Of a stretch of 64,000 nucleotides of DNA, positions 44,795 through 55,305 are shown piece after piece. Where the stretch lies: NCBI GenBank assembly GCA_015832175.1, contig WJXW01000005.1, forward strand, positions 1,364,001 to 1,428,000. The letters run 5' to 3'. Below the pieces are notes generated by a model. It was given only the letters and a program-made list of their open reading frames with translations. It did not search any database and was not told the DNA's origin. The stretch comes from Paraphaeosphaeria minitans (taxonomy: Eukaryota > Ascomycota > Dothideomycetes > Pleosporales > Didymosphaeriaceae). The position numbers and the translations under genes were made by a program. Position 1 is the stretch's first letter; every line of letters begins with the position of its first letter.

Positions 44795-45580
44795 TCATTT
44801 TGACTTCTTGCTCATCATACTCGGGTCGTAATACTCGGGATACGATATCCCATACCCAAGGATATATCCCCCAACCCACTTTCCCAGAACCAGCCCAAAG
44901 GCATACGATAAAGGGCGGGCTAGCCATCCGGGCCCGGGAAACGCAAGGCTCACCTCCGCCGAATGAAGAAACAGAAGCAGCTGGAAGAGACTGGGCGTGA
45001 CGTTTTGCGCCTCACAGTCGTCGAGGTAGCAGTACAGGTTGCGGAAGAAGCGCTCGTTGCCGCCGAGCTCCTCCTCAGCCGTCTTTCCATCTACGAGCGG
45101 GGATACCTCGAGCTCGATCTGGATTTTGCACGGTTCGGCACATGTCGGATCAGCCTTGAAGGTGTGGCGTGCCAGTGGCGGTATGGCGACGGGCTGTGGA
45201 TCGTTTGGCGTAACGGGAATTCGTTTGCCTTCGAGCGTGAAGATGAAACGGCTGAGATTGGGGAGCGTTAGCTACGATAGCTCGGAATCGAAAGTGAGAA
45301 AGAGTCTACGGTGATCTCTTGACATGGCTGGGAGCTTGCGACGTACCCCTGGAGCACGGTGAAATACTCCTCCTGGTACCAGTGCCAATGGGGCGGAGGA
45401 ATCAACGGACAATTTCTGACTGTCGGGGAGATGCTCGTAAGCGCCAGGCTTGTGGAAAACTTGGATCTCGCGAACGCTGCGTCGAGCTTCTGGGACAAGC
45501 CATGTGGTCGTACGCGCGCCCTTGTGCACGGTAAGCTCCTTCTGGCGAGCCGTCTCGCTCCGTTTGACGTAGAAAGACAT
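44795..45580 (-). pseudogene. Cupin-domain protein with a one-base frameshift
   Basis: Two exons (45580-45347, 45251-44795; 95-nt intron with GTACGT donor, GCTAAC branch, CAG acceptor). Exon 1 starts MSFYVKRSETARQKELTVHKGARTTTW and runs to HKPGAYEHLPDSQK, but the next conserved piece, PPPHWHWYQEEYFTVLQG (cupin motif 1 with the His-x-His metal ligands), lies in a different frame. The switch falls between about 45395 and 45425 and is too short to be an intron. Exon 2 continues RFIFTLEGKRIPVTPNDPQPVAIPPLARHTFKAD (cupin motif 2 with its His), IQIELEV and a hydrophobic C-terminal part. Total coding length is 691 nt, not a multiple of three. Probably a recent pseudogene or a sequencing error. The substrate of the intact protein is unknown. 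Confidence 0.8.
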
Positions 45581-46970
45581 TTGACTGGGCAACAGCAAAA
45601 AGCCCTCGAGACTACCTACACGTTTAGGCTTCGACACAGAAATCGAAAGTGATGGACGTTCACGCTGACGTTGCACAAGCGATCGGCCTACCAACATTGT
45701 ACCTACACGGGCCGTTCGAACTAAGATCCACTATGACGTCACACATGCTGCTCGGAAAGTCGCAGACTGTACGCTCACGTCGTTCAAGAATGGCGATGCT
45801 GGGAGAGAACAGAAACGGGATTATCAATGGGCAGGTGAGGCAGCGAGGAGCTTTCAACACTGGGCATACCTGCCCTTGGACTCTAGATGACGCGCGATAG
45901 CGTGAATATCATGCCTACTGAGGGCCTATTCGGTTCGTCCGTAATTAACCTCTGTGATCGGATGGATCAGGCACAGTCAATGATAAACGGGCGCTCAACA
46001 GGGGGTATAGCTGTCAGCCTGTCACGGGGTGACGACGAAGGAGTACAGGACTACCTAGGTAGTGCTGTAGTCAATCACCTCCAATAAAAACCGCCTCCCA
46101 CTAGTGCTGCGTAGTGGCCAACATGATTAGGGCTGGAAGGAGGAAGGAGGTAGTAGGTATTATTTATAGGACAAGATAAGCACTAACAGAAATATTTGTC
46201 TACTAGGAACGCTACTTGAATTTTAGACTGTAACTTGCAACGACTTAATTATGATCGTACTAAGAATTTCCTTCGATCAAAATCCTCAGTAATATTATTT
46301 TCTATGGTAAGGTCTTGTTGAAATATCACCGACCAAGCTCGAACTGGAAAGACCCTGAACGGTTGCAAAGCATGCCACGCGCTTTCTCATCCACTTCATT
46401 TCCAGATGCACTACCTGCCTACCATCTTTTCTCGACCAATTAGGCCAACCCGCCCAAGTCAAGGCCCATAGTCCGCATTGATGTATATGAGTTGAAACCT
46501 GCCATTGGTGAGCACGGACAACAGTATCGTTGTCAGCCATGCACCCGAACCTCTAGTTATCGAGAAGAAGCTCGAGCATGCTATTCCGTTACGCGACTTC
46601 GTAATTCAGGCCCACGCGTGCATCGACGCTGACAAAGAGGGGGCTTGTCAAATGCGAGTACGGGTACGGCGCAGACTAAGGCGAAGTAAAAAAATGAATC
46701 CGAGAAATACACGCCCAAAAAAGGGCCCAGCCGATACGAGGAAACAACGTTGCTGGAAACGTCTTACTATTTTGATTAAGCTAAGAATAACGAGGCTGAG
46801 AAGAATGAGTTTGAAGTTTACACTACCGTATATCACGCCTGGAAGCATGGGGAAATTGCTTGATGAGTTCTGGGCAGCGGAAGGCGAATCCTGATTGCTA
46901 TTGCGGGGAGTCTATTATGTGGTGCGGGCCATTCTGCACGGCAATTGTGTACTGAAGCAAACTGATCTAC
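45581..46970 (+). other. Spacer without a recognisable gene
   Basis: 1.4 kb. AT-rich around 46150-46310. A plus-strand frame (46505-46894) ends in a lysine/arginine-rich part but has no motif or conserved feature I recognise. One CCTAGGTA motif at 46054. Confidence 0.45.
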
Positions 46971-48048
46971 TCAGGTATGTCGGATAGTCATACCTCCGTC
47001 GACTGGTATTGTGGTGTCATGACGGTACGAAGAGGCAGGTAGGCAAACATTGACTATCACTATGAAGCGTAAGCGCGTCTAATTGCGGCGGCTAGCGAAT
47101 GGAACAGATCTGACCTACTCTGCGCGACCTCCTCCGCGTCAGCATATCGCCGCAAGGCCACGCGTCGTCTGGCATATGCTTCCTTCTGCTCGGGTGAGAT
47201 CCGTGCTGTCATGCCAGTCTGTGCACTGGTTATTAGTAGCCTTTCAAGAGCAGCATCGCACTCACGATGATCGGTCCTGGACAGATAGTGTTAACCTGTT
47301 CGCTCCGTTAGCTTTTAACGTTTCTCAATCGAGCGAGCTCACCGTAATGTTTCCATGCTTCCCCAGCTCTACTGCGAAAGCTCTCGTCAGTCCGGTCACT
47401 GCTGATTTGGTCGCACTGTATGCCGCATTCGCTGGTCCCGTAACAAAATGCTCCGTGCTCGCAATGTTTACGACCCGTGCCGCCTCGCTCTCGAGCAAAG
47501 CTGGCACACATGCGCGAATGAAGATTGCAAGAGCCGAAAGGTTAATATCGAGAGTCTTATCCCAGCGCGACTCGAAGGAGCCGTCGTTATCAAATGCGCC
47601 ACCACCGAAAGATACGCCAGCGTTGTTGATGAGAATCTTTCTTGTCAGCTTCAGATCATGTACACTGGGGTGCTCAGCCACGAACATATAGCCCACCGAA
47701 AGCCTCGATGACTTCTTTGCACACTTGCTTGATCCGTTCGCGATCCGCTACGTCGCACACCCAGCCCTCTGCTCTTTGGGGGTGGACAGCATTGATCTCG
47801 TCGACAACTGCTTGTACTTTGCAGTGATCTAGGTCCAGAATAGCAACTCTGACTCCCTCATTGGCTAGAAGCTTCGCCGTCTCTTCCCCTATGCCAGATG
47901 CGGCCCCCGTGACGATGGCTTTCTTGCCACTGAGCGACCGCGACAGTTTCGTAAGCCTTCCAGCCGGCGCTTTGACGGAGCTTAAATGCGAGAGGATATC
48001 CAGTCTGTCCAGAGCCTGGCGGGCATATTGGTCAGATTTGTTGGCCAT
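46971..48048 (-). CDS. Short-chain dehydrogenase/reductase (SDR)
   Basis: Five exons: 48048-47686, 47636-47343, 47295-47266, 47218-47119 and 47059-46971, introns 49, 47, 47 and 59 nt; 291 residues. The 30-nt third exon encodes VNTICPGPII. Classical SDR motifs are all present: cofactor loop TGAASGIG (47-54), INNAG (124-128), catalytic S181, Y194 and K198 (YSATK), CPGPI after the active site, and C-terminal IPVDGGMTI. D71/D73-type acidic residues after strand 2 (AILDLD) suggest NAD(H). The N-terminal 40 residues are an extension before the Rossmann fold. It is a soluble oxidoreductase for an alcohol or ketone; substrate not deducible. The exon joins were placed by frame continuity and agree with branch-point sequences (CTGAC, CTAAC, CTAAT). 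Confidence 0.92.
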
Positions 48049-48496
48049 AATTACTGGTTTTTGACTCGTTGAAATGTGCTGTCTTCTGTAGAATCAATCT
48101 GATGCCCTGCTAATGCGGAGAAGCGATGTACGTTGGTTACCGAGGTCCTGATACCTAGGTACGACAACTACCCACGAGTAGGAACGCGCTCGCCTGACTC
48201 ACGCTTTACGGTACCTATCCTTTCCTTTTTTTACCTCTTACTTTGATAAGTGCTAGACACAGTATGCTCTCACGGCAGCAGTAACAACACAAAACATATG
48301 TCAACTGAGCCACCTCAGACACGCAGCAGAGTTGTTGGAGGCATGTTACGTCGTGAAATTGTAAGCTGAGGGCGACCGTCAAATCAGGTTAGACCACTGC
48401 ATAAAATCTTACAATCTAAGAGCCCCAAATACAAAGAACTAAGACGAGGTAATTCGTAGTCTAAATACTTACAGCTGGAGGAAAGTGAATACCGTC
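48049..48496 (+). other. Spacer upstream of the SDR gene
   Basis: About 450 nt that must hold the SDR promoter. One CCTAGGTA motif at 48154. No gene. Confidence 0.45.
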
Positions 48497-48800
48497 TCAG
48501 TCTTTCTTCTTACGCTTGGTCACGTTCCACTTCTTCAGGGCCGCCGCAGCTGACTTCCTGGCAGCCGATGTGGAAGTTAATCCGGTAGCAGCGATTTTGC
48601 GACGCTTGCTCGAAGCCTGCTACTTCTCTTCCACGTAAGCTTCACCGAAGTCCTCGTCAGAGGTGTCAGACTCCGCGTAGTTGATGCAATACTGAATGTT
48701 GTTAGCTTCACTATTGCGAGAGAGGGTAGAAAGTACCTATGGTAGTGGTGGTCTTTCGAAATCGTGTATGCGACGTGGTCGAGGGAGCTCTATCAAGTTG
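48497..48800 (-). pseudogene. Remnant of a small gene encoding an acidic/basic protein
   Basis: On the minus strand a continuous frame reads HAPNLIELPRPRRIHDFERPPLP-stop, then after a plausible 45-nt intron (48692-48736, GTACTT...GCTAAC...CAG) YCINYAESDTSDEDFGEAYVEEK-stop-QASSKRRKIAATG, then SAARKSAAAALKKWNVTKRKKKD and a true stop. The two internal stops are both TAG (48737-48739, the last codon before the donor, and 48620-48622). Each could derive from CAG by a single C-to-T change. The acidic block followed by a lysine-rich tail suggests a nuclear protein. I do not recognise the family, and the 5' end is not found. Confidence 0.45.
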
Positions 48801-49010
48801 GGTGCATGTGGGGCGGAACAGAGTGCGGGTATTGTACTCGGTCCCCGATGCATTTATGCTGAGTAGCGGGACTATGCACGTACCTACCAAGCAGACAAAT
48901 GGGGTAGCTTCTTGTTTAGGGGATCACTAGAAATCTAATTATAATAACAGGTGGGCAGCCTCCGTTGCACAAGGATGAGAGTACCGTGCACGTTTATTGC
49001 TCTAATCGAT

Positions 49011-49982
49011 TCACCCTGATCGTTTCTCGAGTTTCCGAGGCTGCTTCTTAGCACTAACTGAGCTATCGGATGGTGCACTGGTCTCGTCTGACTTGGGCTG
49101 GAGTTTCCGCGGCTTTCTGCGTCCCTCACCTCCCTGCTTGGTCTTGGTCTTCTTCTTCTCATCATCATTATCATCGTTCTCCTCGCCCTGCGATTGACTC
49201 GTTTTAGTCTGTATAGAATCCTCTGTTTTGGACTGCTCTTCTTCTCCTTCATTTTTCTGCGCTGTCTCTTTTTGATTCTCTCCTTTGTTCGAGGGCTCTG
49301 CTGATCCGCTTTGGGAAGGCATGGATGGCATCTTCGACTTCACATTTTCCATCACCTTCTTCTGATCTTCACTAGGCCCCTCGCTCTCCCAGCTCTCCAG
49401 CTCATCCATCCCAGGTGTATCCTGCTCATTGACCTGTCCAAGCATCTTTTCAAGCTGCTTCTTCTGGCTCTCAGTAGCCTTCCATCCCGGCAGGTTGTCC
49501 GTGATCTTCTTGATGATGTTCTTCCCTTCTTTGCCCAAATCCCAGAACGGCCCGTGCATCCAACCAGTCGCGGCACCGAGACCCGCACCTAGCCCTCCCA
49601 AGGCTGTTGAAGAAATACCACCGACCAATGTCCCAGTGATTGCGCCCAGTGAGGCCCCGGGAGCAATCCCAAGCCCTGCACCAACAGCCATGCCCTGGAA
49701 GGTGCCCGAGCGCAGATATCTTGCTGTTTTGCCGAAGGACTTCGACCGGATCTGCTGTTCGAGGGCTTCCTCCATCAATTTCTGGCGTTCATCTGGGTCC
49801 CCTGCAGCGGCAGCTGCTTGCAAGAGTTCAGTTGCTTTATTGTGGGCTTCTTTCGCTTGTTTTGCGGCTTTGGATGACTCCTTCTGCACTTCCTCCTTGG
49901 AATAGCCATTTTGTGAGGACTCCTCCGATTCCGCCTCTTTCTTGTCGTTTGCCTCTTTCGTATCCTTGTTTTCGTTCGCCAT
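49011..49982 (-). CDS. Glycine-zipper hypothetical protein with charged tails
   Basis: Single exon of 323 residues. The N-terminal 60 residues are highly charged (ENKDTKEANDKKEAESEE) with an alanine-rich helix (ESSKAAKQAKEAHNKATELLQAAAAAG). Residues 90-145 form a glycine-zipper-like hydrophobic stretch (GMAVGAGLGIAPGASLGAITG, GGISSTALGGLGAGLGAATG) with regular G-x-x-x-G spacing, able to form paired membrane-inserting helices. GWMHGPFWDLGKEGKN and KKITDNLPGWKATESQKKQLEKML follow. The remaining C-terminus is disordered, with E/D- then K/R-rich blocks (RRKPRKLQPKSDE). There is no signal peptide. The family is common in filamentous ascomycetes as uncharacterised glycine-zipper proteins; I assign no function. 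Confidence 0.82.
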   Translation of the reverse strand: MANENKDTKEANDKKEAESEESSQNGYSKEEVQKESSKAAKQAKEAHNKATELLQAAAAAGDPDERQKLMEEALEQQIRSKSFGKTARYLRSGTFQGMAVGAGLGIAPGASLGAITGTLVGGISSTALGGLGAGLGAATGWMHGPFWDLGKEGKNIIKKITDNLPGWKATESQKKQLEKMLGQVNEQDTPGMDELESWESEGPSEDQKKVMENVKSKMPSMPSQSGSAEPSNKGENQKETAQKNEGEEEQSKTEDSIQTKTSQSQGEENDDNDDEKKKTKTKQGGEGRRKPRKLQPKSDETSAPSDSSVSAKKQPRKLEKRSG

Positions 49983-52233
49983 GGTTGATGAATGTTTTAG
50001 GTCTATCGTTGCTTGACTTTTTTGTAATACGTTTACTTTGAGAGCCTACGTCATTGGCGCCAAATGCGCGCTAGTCGTGAGAATGCCTGTTTCTCAACGC
50101 CTGCAAGGACCAGCAGTAATAGGGGAACTGAGTAACATAGCTGTGGACTTGCTGAACTTGAAGTGATGCCAGGATATGAAATGCGCGCTGATTGTTTTAC
50201 TTCCTTGTACACACGTGTTTGAGAGTCATTGCGCTCAAGACGAAGTCTCCTCTTTCCCCTCAAAAATCATCCTGAGCCAATCGATGTGAGTCTGGCAATC
50301 CGGAGACAAGAGAAGGACAAGTACCCAGATGGTGAGCCCGGCTGTGACCCGAAGCAGTCCACCATGGTATATCGTCATTTTCTGAGGGCCATGGTGAACA
50401 CCCAAAACATCGCCACATCCTCTTCTGCGAATGCCCTGAACAGCAAACCAAGTTCGTACGATTACAATGCTTTTCGAAATCTTCTGAAATTCCCCTGGAA
50501 ATGCTCATATTCTCCATACCAAAGCTAAGACGCGCTAGCCACGGGGTCTCACAAATGAAGAGCACAGTTGAATTCATGTGTCCGTTGCAGCAAGCCGAAA
50601 ACCAAGGACGCCGTTGACAGGCATGACTAAGGTATAGACGTCCTTTGCCGGTCTAAAACGCACCAGCCCAAAATTTCAATGTCGCGTGGGTCTCAAAACA
50701 AATCCCACTTCCCTTCACAACCCCTCAACATGGTCAACACCGCGTTCTGTCGCCTGGACCAAAGCCAAGAGCGCGATTTGGTGCTTCAAAGGGCGCAAAC
50801 CCCCTCTGCAATATTATCTCGGTGTCCCATTCACGTGTACGACATTCCGGCTTGTTCTGTATTCCCGAGCTTCTGACTCAAACCGTTAGGCACTAATTGA
50901 AGGTGTCCGGTCGCTCGGACCAAAAACAATCTCCAGGCAGATCATGCTGCCAGCAGCCAGAATGCAACACCAAATGAACCTTGCCACATTTCCCTGGGGT
51001 ATGGACTCTTCTTCATATCTTGTTTTTCTCAATGCTCAAATTCCTCCAATGTGCTTACCATGGTTCGAAAAACTGGGTTCGAACAAGCTGTGTTTTGGAA
51101 CCCAGACCACACGAAGGAAAACAGCGCGAATGGAAAAGTGTGGATGCTCGCGCATCTCATGGTTCTTCTCGCCCTTTGCACGTCCACACCACGTCTTCAT
51201 CTGTGAGACTAAAGTAGCGTAAGTGAGATATCATGTTACGTGATCCTTTGGAATCTAATTCTATCCAAAAAAAAAAAGAGGCAACAAACTGCATTCAGTG
51301 TCCGGACGCCTCTTGGTGTTCAATTCCACAAGTTCGACGCCATATCGCGAGGCTACTGTGAATCGCTACGTTGAATAATAAACAAAAAAAATCTGCCATG
51401 TCCTTCTCTTCTTTGGCGACAGAGAACGACTACCAAATGACGCATTGCGAGGCTCGAAAATCAAAGAGACGAAAAATACACACAGACCTCGTCCGCTTTC
51501 GGACGTCTGCAGTCCATCGCGACGACAAATTACGCCGTGGGAAGAATAGCGTGGCTGTGGTACGTCCACCATCCCAATGTGCGGTAGGTATGCTGTAGGT
51601 AGGACCCCCAGAAGGAAAAGAAAAAAGAAAAAAAAAAAAAGATTATCTATTACTTAATGTCCTATTATCCCGGCTGTTAAGCCTAGAAACGAAAAAGAAC
51701 AAAAAGAAAGAAAAGAAAAGTCTGTACACGTGGGTTGATGTAGAACGGCCAAGCCATGCTTTTGGGGGGAGGGGGAGCCGAAACTGTCCTCCAGCCTTCT
51801 CGATGGGCGATCCTGCGGTGCGTGGCGGCGGTGAACAAAGGAAAAGTTCAAGACTTCGGCCTCGCACACCGTGTCTTGCTTTCGGGATCCGATGTCGAAG
51901 GCAGACTCGCATGGGATGAAGCGCGTGCAGTGGATGCAACGTCCTTGTTGATGACGACGGGTGGTGGTCGTGGCTGAATGGGAAACTCGACGTGACACGA
52001 CCAGCGCAGGTAGAAGACTAGTTATCTTGAGGATGTTGATGTCCTCAATATGAAATGTCATGTCTGGCTTAGCGGGGTGTATGCCTTTCCAAACTTCCAC
52101 CCCCACATCCCATCAAATAGACTACCTATCCAAGCGCATCTCCAACCCACAAGGCAACCTAAAAAGAAAGACGCGTACGAACGACCGTTACCGATGCTTA
52201 CCTAGGTATAGGATGCCAGTCTCCATCATGCAC
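49983..52233 (+). other. Long spacer without a recognisable gene
   Basis: 2.25 kb. It contains A-rich runs near 51268-51279 and 51613-51642 and only short frames (up to 105 codons) on both strands, none with a motif. A GGGTTCGAAC sequence near 51083 resembles a Pol III B box but no cloverleaf can be built around it. One CCTAGGTA motif at 52201. Confidence 0.5.
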
Positions 52234-54246
52234 TTAACGCCCCTCCTCACCTAACGTCCCCGAATACCTCCGCCCAATCCCCCTCAACACCTCCACGCTG
52301 ACGACCCGCATGACCTCCTCACTCCCCAGCCCCACGCCACACTCGGGACATTTGACCCCCTCGCGCATCTCCACCGCGTGCTCCACAAAACACTGCACGC
52401 ATTCGCTGCACACACGCCCAGCGTGCAGACACTGCGAGCTAAGCGGTTGCGCGGGGAACGCGGACGGGTGCTCGACTTCGCCGCAGGTCACGCAGGTGAG
52501 GAGATGGGATGGCGGCGGCGTGATACTCAGCGCCTCTTTTTGTTGGGCAAGGGACGGCTGGGGCTGGGGTCGAGGCTGGGTGCGCGAAGTGCAGGATGGC
52601 GGTGCCGGGGTATGGCACGCTGGGGGCTCAGGGAAGCGGCGGAGGAGGACGGAGGTGGTGGAGGAGCGCATGGCCGCGGAAGGATTCTGGCTGGGCGCGA
52701 AGCTAGCCTGGCTGAGGGTAGGTGTGTAGGTTGGAGAGAGGAGAGAGGGGCTTGCCAGGGCGCCGATGGTGCTCCTGTTTGAGGAGGGCTGGCGGGCGTG
52801 CTGCAGCAGCGGGGAGACGGGGGGCGAGAGGCTCATCGGCGGCGTGAGCATCTGGCCTTGGGCGCGGGCGAGGGCCAGCGCGTCGAGGCGCGGCGACGAT
52901 GTCTTGCTGATAGGCGGCACCGGCGTGCAGCGCTCGACCTCCATGTCGAGCTCGACGGGGGTTTTGAGAAGGTCGTACCCCAGGCGGTACATCTTGGGCA
53001 CGTAGCCGACCTCGTCTTCCCAGCGCTGGAGGTTCTCCTCGGTCAGCGTGACGACCTCCTTGCTCTGCTTGCGCTCGAGGATATGCAGGCCTAAACCGTC
53101 GCCCTCGTTCTTGGAGGACTTGCGCTTGTGCGCGAGCTTCATGAGGGAGACGGGGAGGGAGGACCAGCGGGGTTTGCTGGCGCGTTTTGCGGGCGGAGGA
53201 GGGGAAGGTGGGGGCATCGGCGAGGCGGCGCGCGACTTGCTGATGCCCATTTCGAGTTTTTCGAGGGCGGCTTTGATCTCGTTGGAGACGAAAGTGCCAC
53301 CAATGGGCGACATGGGGGAGCGGGGGTCGTCCTCGATGTCGTTGAAGCGGATGGAGAGCGGGTCGCGCTCCATGTCCTCCCCGGGTACGGGCTTTGGCGT
53401 GAAGCTGGAAAGCGGCCGTGAGAAGTTTGGTGGGAAACTCAGGCACCGCGACCGCGAAGAAGCAATCTTGTTTTTGGGACGCTCGCTAAAGCGTGGCGAG
53501 GTGTAGGAGTGTGGTCTGGCACGAGGCCTAGGCGGTGGAAGGAGGAGTTCGTGGTCGGGGCCAGCATCAAGTTCGATGGGGTTACTCGGGAAGGAGAGCT
53601 GTTGCGGTGACTGCGAGATTGGTAGGCCCAAATATGGAGTCTTCTCTGGGTTTACTGGCGATGCTTCTTCGTCGTCATCGTCGGCCTCGAGGTGCTGCTC
53701 GTCTTCCTTGTCCTCGTCTTCCTTGTCCTCGTCTTCCTCTTCGTCGTTGGATTGCTCACGGTCCGCAGCCGCGTCATCTTCGTGGGTTACATCAAGAGCG
53801 AGATTGTGCATCCTGGAGAATGGTCGAATCTCCCTCCCCGTCTGAGCGAGCTTCTGCTCGAACGTGGCATTATATTGGCGGCTTCGGGAATTTCCCCAAG
53901 ACCTCCGGTCGCGCGGCAGGTCTGTTACCAGACCCAGGGTTCTTTGTGCTTTATTTGGGCCGGCTCGGTCTTGTTCGACACTGCGCCTGTCTTCTTGTTC
54001 GAATCTGCGCCTGCCTTCCTCCTCCATACTGCGCCTCTCGGCCTGCGCAACGAGCCCGAGCACTTTCCTTGCCTTGGGCGAACCACATGCGCTCTGCAAC
54101 CGCGGGCTTGTGTAGACGAAAGGTTGCGGGTTTGGGTCGTGATAAGTGTGTCCCTGTCCAGCGTAATGCCTCGGGTACCGCATCCTGTCCTGGTGCAACG
54201 ACGGCCGCGAGGCCAGCGGGCTGGTGTTGTGTGAGACGAGTGCCAT
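52234..54246 (-). CDS. Large Ser/Pro-rich protein with a C-terminal RING-like cysteine cluster
   Basis: Single exon of 670 residues. The first 560 residues are mostly disordered: Arg/Gln-rich near the N-terminus, a long acidic run near 165-195 (DEEEDEDKEDEDKEDEQHLE), many S-P sites, and a conserved-looking segment LTEENLQRWEDEVGYVPKMYRLGYDLLKTP around residue 400. The C-terminus holds CVTCGEVEHPSAFPAQPLSSQCLHAGRVCSECVQCFVEH and KCPECGVGL. Paired C-x2-C, C-x(n)-H, C-x2-C and C-x2-C spacing suggests a RING or RING-like zinc-binding domain, possibly an E3 ubiquitin ligase. The family is not recognised by name. No membrane segment. The start is the ATG at 54246, which is followed by the longest consistent frame. 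Confidence 0.82.
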   Translation of the reverse strand: MALVSHNTSPLASRPSLHQDRMRYPRHYAGQGHTYHDPNPQPFVYTSPRLQSACGSPKARKVLGLVAQAERRSMEEEGRRRFEQEDRRSVEQDRAGPNKAQRTLGLVTDLPRDRRSWGNSRSRQYNATFEQKLAQTGREIRPFSRMHNLALDVTHEDDAAADREQSNDEEEDEDKEDEDKEDEQHLEADDDDEEASPVNPEKTPYLGLPISQSPQQLSFPSNPIELDAGPDHELLLPPPRPRARPHSYTSPRFSERPKNKIASSRSRCLSFPPNFSRPLSSFTPKPVPGEDMERDPLSIRFNDIEDDPRSPMSPIGGTFVSNEIKAALEKLEMGISKSRAASPMPPPSPPPPAKRASKPRWSSLPVSLMKLAHKRKSSKNEGDGLGLHILERKQSKEVVTLTEENLQRWEDEVGYVPKMYRLGYDLLKTPVELDMEVERCTPVPPISKTSSPRLDALALARAQGQMLTPPMSLSPPVSPLLQHARQPSSNRSTIGALASPSLLSPTYTPTLSQASFAPSQNPSAAMRSSTTSVLLRRFPEPPACHTPAPPSCTSRTQPRPQPQPSLAQQKEALSITPPPSHLLTCVTCGEVEHPSAFPAQPLSSQCLHAGRVCSECVQCFVEHAVEMREGVKCPECGVGLGSEEVMRVVSVEVLRGIGRRYSGTLGEEGR

Positions 54247-55305
54247 GATTCACTCTTCGTGCCAACCCGTCGTCGACGAAGGAGAAAACGCGACAAGACT
54301 GGAGAGCAGCAGGCGAGGAGAGCGAACGGAGAAGACGAAGGGAACGGCGATATGACGTGGGACAGACAGCGAGCGGGTTCGACGTGCATAGAGATCTATC
54401 ACGCTGTATGTAGAGTGTAGGGGTGTATCGACGATACGACGGCGAACGACGGCGACCGGGGCGCTGGAAGCACAAATCGCCCGAAGGGGACAAAAACGAT
54501 AAAAACGACTTCCGAGCCGTCGTCCCGCAGCAATCCTTCACGCAGCCCCTCACAGCAGCGATCACTGGTCCGACGGGGCAACATTACTGGGTTGTTCGGG
54601 ATCGTGGTGTGAGGCTTAGTATAGACAACGCGGGGCCGCACCTCCACCTCGATAGTCGGCGAGAAGTGCTTCCCAAAATAGCTCGCGCGCTTCGGCAACG
54701 AGGCTTGGCGCACTAGGCCTTGTTGCCATCAAAAATCTTACGGTACTTTGCGCAGTTGCCAATGTCCTCTCAGAGATTCAGCTCTGTATCTTATTACTCC
54801 CGTGAGTTGCAAAGCAAATGTGCTTCTCACACTCTCGCCACTCTGGGGATGCTGCCATCGCAATCGCAATCAACACGCTGTCACAAAAACTTACTCCTCG
54901 ACGCTGGTCGCCATCCCACGGAGCCCCTAGTTTGCAATCAGCGACAGTGAGGCGTGGTCAGAACCGTGTTTTACCATTTCACCTGGCTGGCTTCTATCCA
55001 CCTCGTGTGTTTGACCATTCCATTTCATCTGGCTGGCTCCTATCCACCCCGTGCGTACTCCCAGCCAGCCTCGGCTATGCAGACCTAGACTCCAATGTTT
55101 AACAGACCCCACTCGATGCTCAACTGATATACATGTGCCTCTTTGGCCCCAGAGCCTAGAGGGCGAGGCAGATCCTGGCTTACCGAGACCAAAACGCAAA
55201 TAACCCTCAGCTGCTTTGTTCCTACACTGCCATTATACACCAAGAGCGTAGCCGTCTCACCATGAAAGAAGCCGGTGCGACCAATCACACTTGCTGCAGT
55301 GCTTC
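54247..55305 (+). other. Spacer without a recognisable gene
   Basis: 1.06 kb between the RING-like gene start and the SF3B1 end. It contains an imperfect direct duplication of about 45 nt at 54973-55051 (units share CTGGCTGGCT-CTATCCACC). The part next to 54246 is the RING-like gene promoter. No gene. Confidence 0.5.
54973..55051. repeat. Imperfect direct repeat of about 45 nt
   Basis: Two adjacent copies starting ACCATTTCA / ACCATTCCATTTCA and both ending with CTGGCTGGCT-CTATCCACC-CGTG. No coding role seen. Confidence 0.7.

Noticed and set aside
46505..46894. Open frame of about 130 codons with basic C-terminus
   Set aside because: No motif, weak start context and AT-rich surroundings; not supported as a gene.
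51061..51100. GGGTTCGAAC resembling a tRNA B box
   Set aside because: No A box at a suitable distance upstream and no acceptor pairing; no cloverleaf can be built.
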